Shown: one piece after another, positions 49,476-58,085 of the stretch
Position numbering within the stretch: position 1 is the stretch's first letter
How the letters are laid out: every line of letters starts with the position of its first letter
Assembly: GCF_001074565.1 (NCBI RefSeq)
Contig: NZ_JUQX01000057.1
Span: 1-63,167, forward strand
Source: Streptococcus pseudopneumoniae
GTDB lineage: Bacteria; Bacillota; Bacilli; Lactobacillales; Streptococcaceae
DNA length: 63,167 nucleotides
Reading direction: 5' to 3'
The notes under the pieces: model-generated
What the model saw: only the letters and a program-made list of their open reading frames with translations
Database searches by the model: none
Told to the model about the DNA's origin: nothing
Position numbers and translations under genes: made by a program

Positions 49476-50147
49476 ATGTCACAAGAAAGCTATTTGCAAA
49501 TCAAAAAAGAGTATCGAGTTCGTCAGTTTTTGGTGATTTTTCTATTTATTATTTTCGCCATACTCGATATTCTACTGGTATCGAGTCGTTCCAGATATGT
49601 TCCGCTTTTAACTACGGCTATGGCAACCCTTGTGCCTTTTAATCATTTTTTCCTTGTTCCTTTTTGGAGACAGAAAAAAGCTATCGAAGAAGAACACCCG
49701 GAATGGAAAGAACTCAGTACAAAGGGAGTAAAGATTCCTTCAACAGAAGCCAATAAAAGAACCTTGGCTAGTATTGGGATCTTGATGACCTTGCTGTTGT
49801 CTTTTGGGCTATTCTATAAACCTGTGAAACAGTCGAACGTAAAGGTGAATCAAGTAGACAAGCTGCCTAAGATTGATTTTAAAGCTCCTGAAAAGTCTAG
49901 GTCTTCGGAGTCTGAGTCATCCAGCTCCTCTGAGATGAAAGAATCCAGTTCCTCAGAGTCGAAAACCTCGTCTTCGACTGAACAAGGTTCTAAAACAGAA
50001 AGTTCAGGAACACAGCCGTCAAAAAGCGAGTCCAATAATTCTTATTACCAGATCCCAGGACTTACTGACGAACAGGTGAGAGATATCGTATCGAAATCTG
50101 TGAAAGATTTGAAAGAACAAGAGTCAAAAGAAAAATCTGAAGAGTAG
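49476..50147 (+). CDS. Membrane protein with serine-rich tail (cluster gene 3)
   Basis: The 223-residue protein has three helices (17-36, 42-63, 97-114), then a predicted extracytoplasmic tail. The tail carries a Ser/Glu-rich linker (about 141-185) and a short C-terminal segment, YYQIPGLTDEQVRDIVSKSV, that looks like a folded or binding motif, ending in charged repeats. ATG 49476 is chosen over the adjacent ATG 49473 because AGAGG is better spaced. There is no LPXTG. Function unknown. Confidence 0.72.
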   Translation: MSQESYLQIKKEYRVRQFLVIFLFIIFAILDILLVSSRSRYVPLLTTAMATLVPFNHFFLVPFWRQKKAIEEEHPEWKELSTKGVKIPSTEANKRTLASIGILMTLLLSFGLFYKPVKQSNVKVNQVDKLPKIDFKAPEKSRSSESESSSSSEMKESSSSESKTSSSTEQGSKTESSGTQPSKSESNNSYYQIPGLTDEQVRDIVSKSVKDLKEQESKEKSEE

Positions 50148-50225
50148 ATTCGAGGGATTCGATGTCGATTTTGGACGAGTTCCTTCTTTGGGCTTTTACT
50201 CTATAGAATAACTGGAGGAGTTCAT

Positions 50226-50768
50226 ATGACTAAAGAAATGATTGGTTTGATAGTTGGGACAGTCGTCACTCTTCTATCTTTTGTGTTTGTATGCGGCACC
50301 TTTCTCTATCTCTATCTTCGAGATCGGAAGATGGTACGGCTTGCCCAGTCATCTGTACAGGGAACGGTTGTCGGCTATAGTCGTTTTCGTGAGGGTTATC
50401 CGCCTATCGTTGAATATACGGTAGATGGGCTTACTTATAAGAAAACCTTGCAGTATTTTATGATCAAAACGGTCACGACTCCGTGGGGTCCTACTAAGGT
50501 TTCAAATGATTATACAAGAGAAGAAATGCTAGCGCCTTCCATCACTCGCCACAGCAACTCCTTCGTTTCCTTTGATAGTTTGATGCAGACCCATTTCCCC
50601 CTTTATTCGGAGTTAACGGTCTGGTATGATCCAGACAAGCCGACCAGGGCCTATGTCGAACGCTATAGCGGGATGGACAAGTTTTACAAGTGGTTCGGTA
50701 TCGGATTTGGACTGGCCCTAGTTCTGTTCTATGGGATAGTAATCCTAGCCTTTTTGTCTAAGATATAA
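50226..50768 (+). CDS. Membrane protein, DUF3592-like (cluster gene 4)
   Basis: The 180-residue protein has an N-terminal helix (5-30) and C-terminal helix (about 156-177) flanking a small soluble domain with VQGTVVGYSRFREGYPPIVEY, resembling DUF3592-type modules, and LTVWYDPDKPTRAYVE. CTGGAGG precedes the ATG. It is followed by a strong terminator, so it ends the cluster. Confidence 0.7.
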   Translation: MTKEMIGLIVGTVVTLLSFVFVCGTFLYLYLRDRKMVRLAQSSVQGTVVGYSRFREGYPPIVEYTVDGLTYKKTLQYFMIKTVTTPWGPTKVSNDYTREEMLAPSITRHSNSFVSFDSLMQTHFPLYSELTVWYDPDKPTRAYVERYSGMDKFYKWFGIGFGLALVLFYGIVILAFLSKI

Positions 50769-50808
50769 GGCATAACTAATCGGATACTTGATTTCTTGAT
50801 CGTGCTTC

Positions 50809-50836
50809 AAGGAGAACAGCCTTTGTTCTCCTTTTT
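50809..50836 (+). terminator. Terminator of the membrane-protein cluster
   Basis: Perfect 10-bp stem AAGGAGAACA (50809-50818) with TGTTCTCCTT (50824-50833), loop GCCTT, T run. Confidence 0.88.
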
Positions 50837-50908
50837 CCTGTTCAGTAATCTTTTCTATCCAATACAGAGAAAAGGTTGCCTCCTATAAAGACAGATAGGA
50901 TGAGAATT

Positions 50909-50937
50909 TTGACAAAGAACCTTATTCGAGATATAAT
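50909..50937 (+). promoter_or_regulatory. Promoter of the CsoR/CstR-family gene
   Basis: TTGACA (50909-50914) and TATAAT (50932-50937), both perfect, 17-base spacer. No copy of the operator palindrome found at 54076 is seen here. Confidence 0.85.
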
Positions 50938-50964
50938 GAAGAAAAAGTGACCAAGGATAAATCA

Positions 50965-51222
50965 ATGACAAACTCAAAGTATATAACACGCCTGAAACGT
51001 TCAGAGGGCCAGTTGCGTGGGATTCAAAAGATGATTGATGAAGATCGTGACTGCGCAGATATCATTACCCAGTTGACCGCAGTGCGCTCCAGTGTTGAGC
51101 GCGTGATTGAGATGATGATTACCGAAAATCTCACTGCTTGCATCAATCAACCGCTAGACGACCCTGAGGCTCAAAAGGAACGCTTGGAAAAGGCTGTTCA
51201 GTACCTAATCAAACGAAAATAA
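50965..51222 (+). CDS. CsoR/RcnR-family repressor, probably CstR-like persulfide sensor
   Basis: The 85-residue all-helical protein of the CsoR family has KRSEGQLRGIQKMI (DNA-binding helix), DRDCADII and ENLTACIN. Copper-sensing CsoR uses Cys, His, Cys with the His four residues before the second Cys; here that residue is Asn, as in the persulfide sensor CstR. This and the rhodanese/CoADR operon nearby argue for sulfide/persulfide sensing. ATG 50965 follows AAGGATAAATCA; the GTG at 50947 is less likely. Confidence 0.85.
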   Translation: MTNSKYITRLKRSEGQLRGIQKMIDEDRDCADIITQLTAVRSSVERVIEMMITENLTACINQPLDDPEAQKERLEKAVQYLIKRK

Positions 51223-51264
51223 CCCACTTTTTAGGGCTATCAAGTTGATAAAGGAGGCTAGAAG

Positions 51265-51753
51265 ATGGAAGCATACGAAAAAGTTGTAGAGGTGCTAAAT
51301 GGACTAGATATTCCCTTTGATATCGTGGAGCACGAGCCAGCCTTAACGACGGAGCAGGCAGATAGTTTTATCGAGGGAATCGAAGGTGTCCGTACCAAGA
51401 CCATGTTTCTCACAAACAAAAAGAAAACAGCCTACTATCTGCTAATCATGGATGATCAAAAGCGACTGGATATGAACCTCTTGAAAGAACTAATAGGAGC
51501 TAATAGAGTTCGGATGGCCTCGCCTGAGAGCTTGTTTGAAAAAATGAGTTTGCCCGCAGGAGTTGTTTCGCCTTTTGGTTTGCTCAATAATACCAACAAG
51601 GACATTCAAGTTTATTTCGACAAAGAAATCATGTCGGAAAAACGGATGAGTTTCCACCCCAATACCAACGAGAAAACCCTCTTTTTGGATACCGTAGATT
51701 TGCTTCGTTTTTTAGAAGCGATAGGTTACGAGTTCCATATCATTGAGTTGTAG
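51265..51753 (+). CDS. Prolyl-tRNA editing (ProX/YbaK-type) deacylase
   Basis: The 162-residue YbaK/ProX-fold protein hydrolyses mischarged aminoacyl-tRNA, probably Ala-tRNA-Pro. Seen: an N-terminal DIPFDIVEHEPALTTEQAD, KTMFLTNKKKTAYYLLIMD with the conserved lysine, and a loop with GVVSPFGLLNN that carries the family Gly-x-x-x-P motif. The length matches stand-alone ProX. AAGGAGG precedes it. A perfect bidirectional terminator follows. Confidence 0.88.
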   Translation: MEAYEKVVEVLNGLDIPFDIVEHEPALTTEQADSFIEGIEGVRTKTMFLTNKKKTAYYLLIMDDQKRLDMNLLKELIGANRVRMASPESLFEKMSLPAGVVSPFGLLNNTNKDIQVYFDKEIMSEKRMSFHPNTNEKTLFLDTVDLLRFLEAIGYEFHIIEL

Positions 51754-51758
51754 AAACG

Positions 51759-51791
51759 AAAAAACCGATTAAGAAATTTAATCGGTTTTTT
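51759..51791. terminator. Bidirectional terminator
   Basis: Perfect 14-bp stem (51759-51772 with 51778-51791), loop GAAAT. It serves the deacylase and the convergent sulfur operon. Confidence 0.92.
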
Positions 51792-51793
51792 GC

Positions 51794-52090
51794 TTATTCT
51801 ACTTGACCGGGCCAAGCATTCATACCACCTTCTACATTGGTAACGGTGAGACCTTGGGCGCTGAGAAATTGACAGGCAGAGGCAGAACGCACTCCACCTT
51901 GACAAATGACATGGTATTCATGGTCAGGTTTGAGTTCTTTGTAGCCTTGCTCCAAGGTACTTAATGGAAGATTTTTGGCACCTGGTGCATGCCCTGCTTG
52001 GAATTCATGTACTTCACGGACATCGATAAGATCTAGATTTTCATTTTGATATTTTTCATAAAAGTCAGCCATGCTGATATTAGTTACCAT
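51794..52090 (-). CDS. Rhodanese-domain protein
   Basis: A single rhodanese domain of 98 residues, moving sulfane sulfur through a catalytic Cys in VICQGGVRSAS (near residue 63). The start LIDVREVHEFQAGHAPGA is the standard CH2A region. It is the last gene of the minus-strand sulfur operon and overlaps the upstream CoA-disulfide reductase gene by 11 bases. Confidence 0.9.
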   Translation of the reverse strand: MVTNISMADFYEKYQNENLDLIDVREVHEFQAGHAPGAKNLPLSTLEQGYKELKPDHEYHVICQGGVRSASACQFLSAQGLTVTNVEGGMNAWPGQVE

Positions 52091-53735
52091 ATTCTACTCC
52101 TTCTGGGTTAGCCATTTTGTATAGTGAATAAGCGCCGTCAAGGTTTTGGACGGTAAATCCTGCTTGCTTGAGGATACGCTCTGCGATATAGCTGCGCAAA
52201 CCACTGTGGCAGCTAACGATGTAGGCTTGGTTCTTGTCTAGTTCATCCAAGCGTTCCCGTAGTTCATTTAGGGGAATGTGAATGGTGTCGACTTTGAGTC
52301 GACCACTTTGGAATTCGCCACTGGTTCGCACGTCTAGGAATTTCTTTCCCTTAGCCAGTTCGTCTTCGAGCTGGTACCATTGAACGTTGTCGCTGAGACC
52401 TTCGATAAGGTTCAAGGCTGCGTAGCCCAGCATATTGACGGGATCCTTGGCAGATCCAAAAGGAGGCGCATAGGTGAACTCCAATTCTGGTAAGTCAAAG
52501 ACGGTGAGATTTCCCTTGATAGCAGTTGCTAGGATATCGATTCGCTTGTCAACACCTTTCTTCCCAACTCCTTGGGCACCATAGATTTTTCCAGTGTTTG
52601 GGTCAAAGAGGAGCTTCAAGGTCATATCAGTAGCGCCAGGATAATAACCAGCGTGATCTTTACCGCTGACATGAAGTGCCTTGTAAGGAAGTTGATTCAT
52701 GCTAAGGATACGCTCGCTGAGACCAGTCGAAGCAGCTGTCATATCAAAGGCACGAACGATAGCAGTGCCGATACTGCCCTTGTTTGTACGCCCGAGTCCT
52801 GCGATGACGTCCGCCACTTGGCGTCCCTGACGATTGGCAGGAGAAGCGAGAGAGATGAGAGCGTCTTGGCCCGTAATCTCTTGCTTGACGACGATGGCAT
52901 CCCCAACTGCAAAAATATCTTTTTGACTGGTTTCGTAATGTTCATCGACCAAGATCCCACCACGAAGTCCCAGGTCAATCCCCGCAGCTTTGGCCAGTCC
53001 GTTTTCAGGTTCAACACCGACAGAAAGGATGGTGAGGTCAGAAGTGATCTTTTGACCGTTTTCAAGAACGATGACTTTTCCTTGGTCTTCAAATCGAGTC
53101 GCAGACTGAGAAGTGATAACGCGAACACCGTTTGCCAGCAATTCTGCTTGGACAAAGGCTGCCATTTCTTGATCTAATGGTGGCAAGACATGGGGTGCTT
53201 TCTCAATGATTGTAACTTGCAATCCACGTTTAGCCAGGTTTTCAGCCATTTCAAGCCCGATAAAGCCTGCACCGATAACGATAGCTTCTTTTGGATGATT
53301 GTCCAAGGCTGCCATAATCTCGTCAAGATCGGGAACATTGCGGAGCGTGTAGGCATTCTTCGCTTCTGCCAAGCCTTCAATAGTAGGAACAAATGGTTTA
53401 GCTCCTGGGGAGAGGATCAACTTGTCGTAGCTTTCTGTGAATTCCTGTCCATCGTGTCGCACTGTCACAGTGTGCTCTGCTGGCGAAATCTGGATGACTT
53501 CATGAAATGGTCGCACATCGAGATTAAAGCGTGCCTTGAGACTTTCAGGAGTTTGGACCAATAAACTATCACGGTTTGCAATCTCTCCTGAAACATAGTA
53601 AGGAAGTCCGCAGTTTGCAAAGGAAACAAAGGGACCTTTCTCAAAAATAGTGATTTCAGCGTCTTCCATGAGACGTCTGAGACGGGTTGCCGCTGACATT
53701 CCGCCTGCAACTCCCCCGACAATGATAATTTTCAT
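52080..53735 (-). CDS. CoA-disulfide reductase with C-terminal rhodanese domain
   Basis: The 551-residue fusion has an FAD/NAD(P)H pyridine-nucleotide-disulfide oxidoreductase part (GGVAGGMSAATRLRR at the N terminus; redox Cys in SFANCGLPYY near residue 43; NAD motif VIGAGFIGLEMAE near 152; FAD motif DIFAVGDA). This is followed by a rhodanese domain (about 455-545) with Cys in VSCHSGLRSY. Such CoADR-RHD proteins reduce CoA persulfide and polysulfide. AAGGAGAAAATCA precedes the ATG. Confidence 0.92.
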   Translation of the reverse strand: MKIIIVGGVAGGMSAATRLRRLMEDAEITIFEKGPFVSFANCGLPYYVSGEIANRDSLLVQTPESLKARFNLDVRPFHEVIQISPAEHTVTVRHDGQEFTESYDKLILSPGAKPFVPTIEGLAEAKNAYTLRNVPDLDEIMAALDNHPKEAIVIGAGFIGLEMAENLAKRGLQVTIIEKAPHVLPPLDQEMAAFVQAELLANGVRVITSQSATRFEDQGKVIVLENGQKITSDLTILSVGVEPENGLAKAAGIDLGLRGGILVDEHYETSQKDIFAVGDAIVVKQEITGQDALISLASPANRQGRQVADVIAGLGRTNKGSIGTAIVRAFDMTAASTGLSERILSMNQLPYKALHVSGKDHAGYYPGATDMTLKLLFDPNTGKIYGAQGVGKKGVDKRIDILATAIKGNLTVFDLPELEFTYAPPFGSAKDPVNMLGYAALNLIEGLSDNVQWYQLEDELAKGKKFLDVRTSGEFQSGRLKVDTIHIPLNELRERLDELDKNQAYIVSCHSGLRSYIAERILKQAGFTVQNLDGAYSLYKMANPEGVEYGN

Positions 53736-53755
53736 TGATTTTCTCCTTTATGCTT

Positions 53756-54064
53756 CTAGATGACCTTGCCTGTCCAAGCGCTCATACCGCCTCGGACGTT
53801 GATGACATCATAGCCTTTTTTCTTTAGCTTCTTCGCAGCTAATTTGCTTCGTACACCCGAATGACAAATGACATAAAGTGTTTCTTTTGTCGCTGGTGTG
53901 TAAGATCCGATTTCGGATAGAGGGACATTCTTGGCGTTTTTGATATGACCTCTATGAAATTCCGTAGGCGTCCGAACATCCAGTAGCTGAATTGGTTCTC
54001 TGAGTTTAGCTTCTAACTCGCTGGTAGAAATACTGTCAATTTTTGTAAATAATAAGTGAAACAT
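53756..54064 (-). CDS. Rhodanese-domain protein, first gene of the sulfur operon
   Basis: The 102-residue rhodanese has LLDVRTPTEFHRGHI and active-site Cys in VICHSGVRSKLA near residue 69. The start MFHLLFTKID follows GGAGGTG, seven bases after the operator. It is 20 bases upstream of the CoADR-RHD gene. Confidence 0.9.
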   Translation of the reverse strand: MFHLLFTKIDSISTSELEAKLREPIQLLDVRTPTEFHRGHIKNAKNVPLSEIGSYTPATKETLYVICHSGVRSKLAAKKLKKKGYDVINVRGGMSAWTGKVI

Positions 54065-54075
54065 AGGCACCTCCA

Positions 54076-54124
54076 AATATACCCTTATGGGGTATATTAA
54101 ACCATGAAGTCAAGCTTTTGTCAA
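54076..54124 (-). promoter_or_regulatory. Sulfur-operon promoter with CsoR/CstR-type operator
   Basis: On the minus strand TTGACA (54124-54119), 17 bases, TTTAAT (54101-54096). The perfect palindrome AATATACCC-TTATG-GGGTATATT (54076-54098) overlaps the -10 end and runs downstream. The G/C-tract palindrome is typical of CsoR/CstR operators. The regulator at 50965 is the natural candidate. Confidence 0.85.
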
Positions 54125-54217
54125 GCAAGTTGTTTTGAGAGACTGGAAAGCAGTATATTCTTGAACTTTCAAAGCCTTTTTGATATGATGGCCTCAAACT
54201 AAGTGTGAGGTGATAAG

Positions 54218-54781
54218 ATGACCAGTGAATACCAGAAAATGATTGCGGGAGAGCCCTATCATCCGTTTGATCCCGAGTTGCGGGCCTTGGCTCAGACAGC
54301 ACGTCAGAAGCAGGCGGATTTCAACCAGGAGTTAGATCCCTTGAAAAGGGCGGAGATTATTAAAAGTTGGTTTGGTTCAACTGGGAAAAATCTCTATGTC
54401 AATCCACGCCTGGTGGTCGATTATGGAGTCAATATCCATCTAGGGGAAAATTTTTATTCTAATTGGAATTTGACCATGCTGGATGTTTGTCCGATTCGCA
54501 TCGGTAACAATGCCATGCTTGGCCCCAACTGTCAGTTTTTAACCCCACTCCACCCACTAGATCCGCATGAACGTAATTCAGGGGTCGAATACGGCAAGCC
54601 CATCACCATCGGTGACAATTTCTGGGCTGGAGGTGGCGTCATTGTCCTTCCTGGAGTGACACTGGGCAATAACGTAGTGGCGGGAGCAGGAGCCGTGATT
54701 ACCAAGTCCTTCGGAGACAATGTTGTCCTAGCTGGCAATCCTGCGCGTGTCATCAAGGAAATCCCAGTTAAAGAAAAGTAA
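54218..54781 (+). CDS. Maltose/galactoside O-acetyltransferase family protein
   Basis: The 187-residue left-handed beta-helix acyltransferase (NodL/LacA/Maa type) has an N-terminal helical EYQKMIAGEPYHPFDPEL region and hexapeptide repeats (LGENFYSNWNLTMLDV, IGNNAMLGPN, IGDNFWAGGGVIVLPG, LGNNVVAGAGAVITKSFG). Its HxLDP-like catalytic His is in TPLHPLDPHERN. The acceptor sugar is unknown. It is divergent from the sulfur operon. GAGGTGATAAG precedes the ATG. Confidence 0.9.
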   Translation: MTSEYQKMIAGEPYHPFDPELRALAQTARQKQADFNQELDPLKRAEIIKSWFGSTGKNLYVNPRLVVDYGVNIHLGENFYSNWNLTMLDVCPIRIGNNAMLGPNCQFLTPLHPLDPHERNSGVEYGKPITIGDNFWAGGGVIVLPGVTLGNNVVAGAGAVITKSFGDNVVLAGNPARVIKEIPVKEK

Positions 54782-54871
54782 AAGAGACCGGTTTTGTCGA
54801 GCTCACTGAGGGAATTCTTTTCAGTAAATAGTTAGCTGACACTAAAGATTAATATTGTCCAATAGTAATTA

Positions 54872-54926
54872 AAAAACGAATAAATGATAAGTGGTTTCCT
54901 GTAACTAAATATCATCATTCGTTTTT
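54872..54926 (+). terminator. Terminator after the acetyltransferase gene
   Basis: AAAAACGAAT (54872-54881) and ATGATA (54884-54889) pair with TATCAT (54910-54915) and ATTCGTTTTT (54917-54926), with one small internal mismatch. The rest of the 290-base gap shows no gene. Confidence 0.75.
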
Positions 54927-55021
54927 ATAGTAGTATTATTAGGTTTTAAAGTTTTTCACTAGACTTGTTTTAATTGGCATCTTATTTGTAGGTTGGGGAA
55001 GAGTATTTGATTGCCACTTCC

Positions 55022-55049
55022 TTGACACTCCGTCAGTTTTTGATACAAT
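55022..55049 (+). promoter_or_regulatory. Promoter of the nucleoside phosphorylase-trk unit
   Basis: TTGACA (55022-55027), 16 bases, TACAAT (55044-55049). Confidence 0.8.
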
Positions 55050-55074
55050 AGTACAAAATTAGAGGAGGTGGGCT

Positions 55075-55839
55075 ATGATTCAGAAGCATGCGATTCCCAT
55101 TTTAGAGTTTGATGACAATCCTCAAGCGGTCCTTATGCCAACACATGAGGGGTTAGACTTGAAGTTGCCAAAGAAGTGTATCTATGCATTTTTGGAGGAG
55201 GAGATTGACCACTATGCTCAGGAAGTAGAGGCGGACTGTGTTGGCGAGTTCGTTTCGGCCACCAAGACATATCCAGTCTACGTCCTCAACTACAAGGATG
55301 AGAAGATTTGTCTGGCCCAGGCGCCCGTTGGTTCTGCCCCAGCGGCCCAGTTTATGGATTGGTTGATTGGCTATGGTGTGGAGCAAATCATTTCCACTGG
55401 AACCTGCGGAGTCCTAGCCGATATAGAGGAAAATGCCTTTCTCGTCCCTGTTCGCGCTCTGCGAGATGAGGGGACCAGCTACCACTATGCAGCGCCTTCT
55501 CGTTATATGGAGATGCAGCTTGAGGCTATCTCTGCCATTGAGCAAGTCTTGGAACAAAGAGGCATTCCTTACGAGGAGGTCATGGCCTGGACGACAGATG
55601 GTTTTTATCGAGAGACAGCTGAAAAGGTTGCCTATCGCAAGGAAGAAGGCTGTGCTGTTGTGGAGATGGAGTGCTCTGCTCTTGCGGCAGTTGCCCAACT
55701 ACGTGGGGTTGTCTGGGGAGAACTGCTCTTTACCGCAGATTCCTTGGCAGATCTGGACAACTACGACAGTCGTGACTGGGGCTCAGAAGCTTTTGATAAG
55801 GCACTCGAACTCTGTCTTGCCATTGTGCACCACATGTGA
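55075..55839 (+). CDS. Nucleoside phosphorylase family protein
   Basis: The 254-residue PNP/UDP superfamily protein cleaves nucleosides with phosphate to base and ribose 1-phosphate. Motifs: QAPVGSAPAAQFMDWLIGYGV, ISTGTCGVL, and VVEMECSALAAVAQ, where Glu-Met-Glu binds ribose. Base specificity (uridine or purine) is not clear. AGGAGGTGGGCT precedes the ATG. trkH starts 33 bases after it. Confidence 0.88.
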   Translation: MIQKHAIPILEFDDNPQAVLMPTHEGLDLKLPKKCIYAFLEEEIDHYAQEVEADCVGEFVSATKTYPVYVLNYKDEKICLAQAPVGSAPAAQFMDWLIGYGVEQIISTGTCGVLADIEENAFLVPVRALRDEGTSYHYAAPSRYMEMQLEAISAIEQVLEQRGIPYEEVMAWTTDGFYRETAEKVAYRKEEGCAVVEMECSALAAVAQLRGVVWGELLFTADSLADLDNYDSRDWGSEAFDKALELCLAIVHHM

Positions 55840-55872
55840 GTATTCTGACTGTTTTTATGGTAGAATGTAGCT

Positions 55873-57252
55873 ATGTTATTCAAATCTTTTTTGGAAAAAA
55901 TCAAGACGATACTGGGACGCTTGTCGCCAGCCCGTCGCATCTTTTTAAGTTTTGCACTAGTGATCTTCTTAGGTTCGCTTCTTTTAAGTCTCCCCTTTGT
56001 GCAAGCAGAAACGTCACAAGCGACCTACTTTGACCATCTCTTTACGACTGTGTCCATGGTCTGTGTGACAGGGCTCTTCACCCAGCCGGTAGCCTCTACT
56101 TACAATATCTGGGGCCAGTTGATCTGCATGATCTTGATCCAGATAGGTGGTTTGGGGCTCATGACCTTTATCGGAATCTTTTATATTCAAGGCAAGCAAA
56201 AGCTCAGCCTTCGTGGTCGTGAGACTATTCAAGAAAGTTTCAGTTATGGAGAAACCCAGTCTCTAAAGGACTTCATCCGCTCAATCTTTCTGACGACTTT
56301 TCTGGTGGAAGGGCTCGGTGCCTTTCTCTTGAGTTTCCGCTTTATTCCTGAATTTGGCTGGGGGCGAGGGATTTTAACCTCTATCTTTTTGGCTGTTTCA
56401 GCTTTCTGTAATGCTGGATTTGATAATTTTGGGAGTACGAGTTTGGTAGCCTTTCAAACGGATCCCTTGATCAATCTAGTGATTGCAGGATTGATTATCA
56501 CGGGTGGTCTAGGATTTATGGTCTGGTTTGACCTAGCGACCCAGTTTGGGAAAAAGAAAAAACGCCGCCTGCGTTTCCATACCAAGTTAGTTCTCTTTTT
56601 AACGGTGGGAATTTTACTCTTTGGAACAGTATCGACTCTCTTAATTGAGTGGAACAATCCTGGGACGATTGGAAATCTCAGCGCTCCAGAGAAACTGCTG
56701 GTTAGTTTCTTCCAGACCGTCAGCATGAGAACGGCTGGCTTTGCTTCCATTGACTACACCCAGGCTCGACCAGTTACCTTACTGATCTACATCTTGCAGA
56801 TGTTTTTGGGCGGGGCACCTGGAGGGACAGCAGGGGGGCTTAAGATTACGACCTTCTTTGTCTTGTTGGTCTTTGCTCGTAGCGAACTATTGGGCTTGCC
56901 TCATGCCAATGTTGCTCGGAGGACGATTGAACCCCGAACCGTGCAAAAATCTTTCAGTGTCTTTATTATTTTCTTGCTGACTTTCTTGCTGGGCTTGATC
57001 CTACTAGGGATAACAGCAGAGGGAAATCCGCGTTTTATTTACCTCATGTTTGAGACCATTTCAGCCCTTGCGACAGTTGGAGTGACGGCAAATTTAACGC
57101 CGGAGTTAGGTAAGTTAGCCCTCAGTATCGTTATGTTGCTGATGTTTATCGGCCGTATTGGTCCCTTGACACTACTGGTCAGTGTAGCGGAATACCAGCC
57201 AGATAAGAAAGACACAATTCACTATATGAAAGCAGATATCACCATTGGATAA
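55873..57252 (+). CDS. trkH: Potassium uptake protein TrkH/KtrB
   Basis: The 459-residue membrane channel of the Trk/Ktr family has four M1-P-M2 repeats. Selectivity-filter-like segments are VCVTGLF, SAFCNAGFDNFG, SMRTAGFASIDY and ALATVGVTANLT. It works with the cytosolic TrkA protein encoded 13 bases later for potassium uptake. Confidence 0.93.
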   Translation: MLFKSFLEKIKTILGRLSPARRIFLSFALVIFLGSLLLSLPFVQAETSQATYFDHLFTTVSMVCVTGLFTQPVASTYNIWGQLICMILIQIGGLGLMTFIGIFYIQGKQKLSLRGRETIQESFSYGETQSLKDFIRSIFLTTFLVEGLGAFLLSFRFIPEFGWGRGILTSIFLAVSAFCNAGFDNFGSTSLVAFQTDPLINLVIAGLIITGGLGFMVWFDLATQFGKKKKRRLRFHTKLVLFLTVGILLFGTVSTLLIEWNNPGTIGNLSAPEKLLVSFFQTVSMRTAGFASIDYTQARPVTLLIYILQMFLGGAPGGTAGGLKITTFFVLLVFARSELLGLPHANVARRTIEPRTVQKSFSVFIIFLLTFLLGLILLGITAEGNPRFIYLMFETISALATVGVTANLTPELGKLALSIVMLLMFIGRIGPLTLLVSVAEYQPDKKDTIHYMKADITIG

Positions 57253-57265
57253 GAAAGGATAAATG

Positions 57266-57931
57266 ATGTCAGATCGAACAATTGGAATTTTAGGCTTGGG
57301 AATTTTTGGGAGCAGTGTTTTGGCTGCCCTTGCCAAGCATGACATGAATATCATTGCTATTGATGACCACGAGGAACGTATCAATCAATTAGAACCTGTG
57401 CTAACTCGTGGGGTAGTGGGCGATATTACGGATGAAGAACTCCTTCTATCAGCGGGGATTGACACCTGTGATACCGTAGTCGTCGCAACGGGTGAAAATC
57501 TGGAGTCCAGTGTTCTCGCGGTTATGCACTGTAAGAGTCTAGGAGTGCCGACCGTCATTGCCAAGGTCAAAAGCCATACAGCTAAAAAGGTGTTGGAAAA
57601 AATTGGTGCAGACGCAGTCATTTCACCAGAGTTTGAAATGGGGCGCTCATTGGCACAGACCATCCTCTTTCATAACAGCGTAGACGTCTTTCAGCTGGAC
57701 AAGAATGTATCGATTGTCGAGATGAAAATCCCCCAATCATGGTTAGGTAAAAGTCTCAGTCAGTTGGATTTACGTGGGCGATACAACCTCAACGTACTTG
57801 GTTTTCGTGCCTACGAAAATGCTCCTCTGGATGTCCAATTCGGACCTAATGACCTCTTGCAGGCAGATGCCTACATCATGGCAGTCATTAATAACCAACA
57901 TTTGGATACCCTAGCTGAACTGAGTGAGTAG
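57266..57931 (+). CDS. trkA: Potassium uptake regulator TrkA/KtrA
   Basis: The 221-residue protein has an N-terminal RCK Rossmann domain (IGILGLGIFGSSVL; acidic end IAIDDHEER; VGDITDEELL) and a C-terminal TrkA-C domain (about 137-215). It binds ATP/ADP or NAD(H) and gates TrkH. Of two tandem ATGs the second (57266) is chosen for spacing from AAAGG. Confidence 0.93.
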   Translation: MSDRTIGILGLGIFGSSVLAALAKHDMNIIAIDDHEERINQLEPVLTRGVVGDITDEELLLSAGIDTCDTVVVATGENLESSVLAVMHCKSLGVPTVIAKVKSHTAKKVLEKIGADAVISPEFEMGRSLAQTILFHNSVDVFQLDKNVSIVEMKIPQSWLGKSLSQLDLRGRYNLNVLGFRAYENAPLDVQFGPNDLLQADAYIMAVINNQHLDTLAELSE

Positions 57932-58012
57932 GAGAGGAAGGGTACTCTCTTTCCCAAATAATTAACGAGTCAATATAAGTATTTTATAAGAGGGATTTAA
58001 GAAAAATTTTAA

Positions 58013-58050
58013 CTTTTTCTTAATCCTTTTTAATTTTAGGAGATTATACT
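58013..58050 (+). promoter_or_regulatory. pavB promoter, probably activator-dependent
   Basis: TATACT (58045-58050) has no -35. Two T-rich direct repeats, CTTTTTCTTAAT (58013) and CTTTTTAATTTT (58026), lie 13 bases apart just upstream. The neighbouring RR08 is a plausible activator. An AGAGC/GCTCT hairpin sits in the leader. Confidence 0.45.
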
Positions 58051-58085
58051 AGAGCCATCAAATAAAAAGCTCTAAGGAGAATCCT

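Noticed and set aside
50924..50931. CTCGAATA on the minus strand as a ComX box
   Set aside because: It falls inside the spacer of a well-formed plus-strand promoter, and no minus-strand gene starts downstream of it.
54872..54883. AACGAATA resembling a ComX box
   Set aside because: It lies within the arm of the terminator hairpin after the acetyltransferase gene and has no gene closely downstream.
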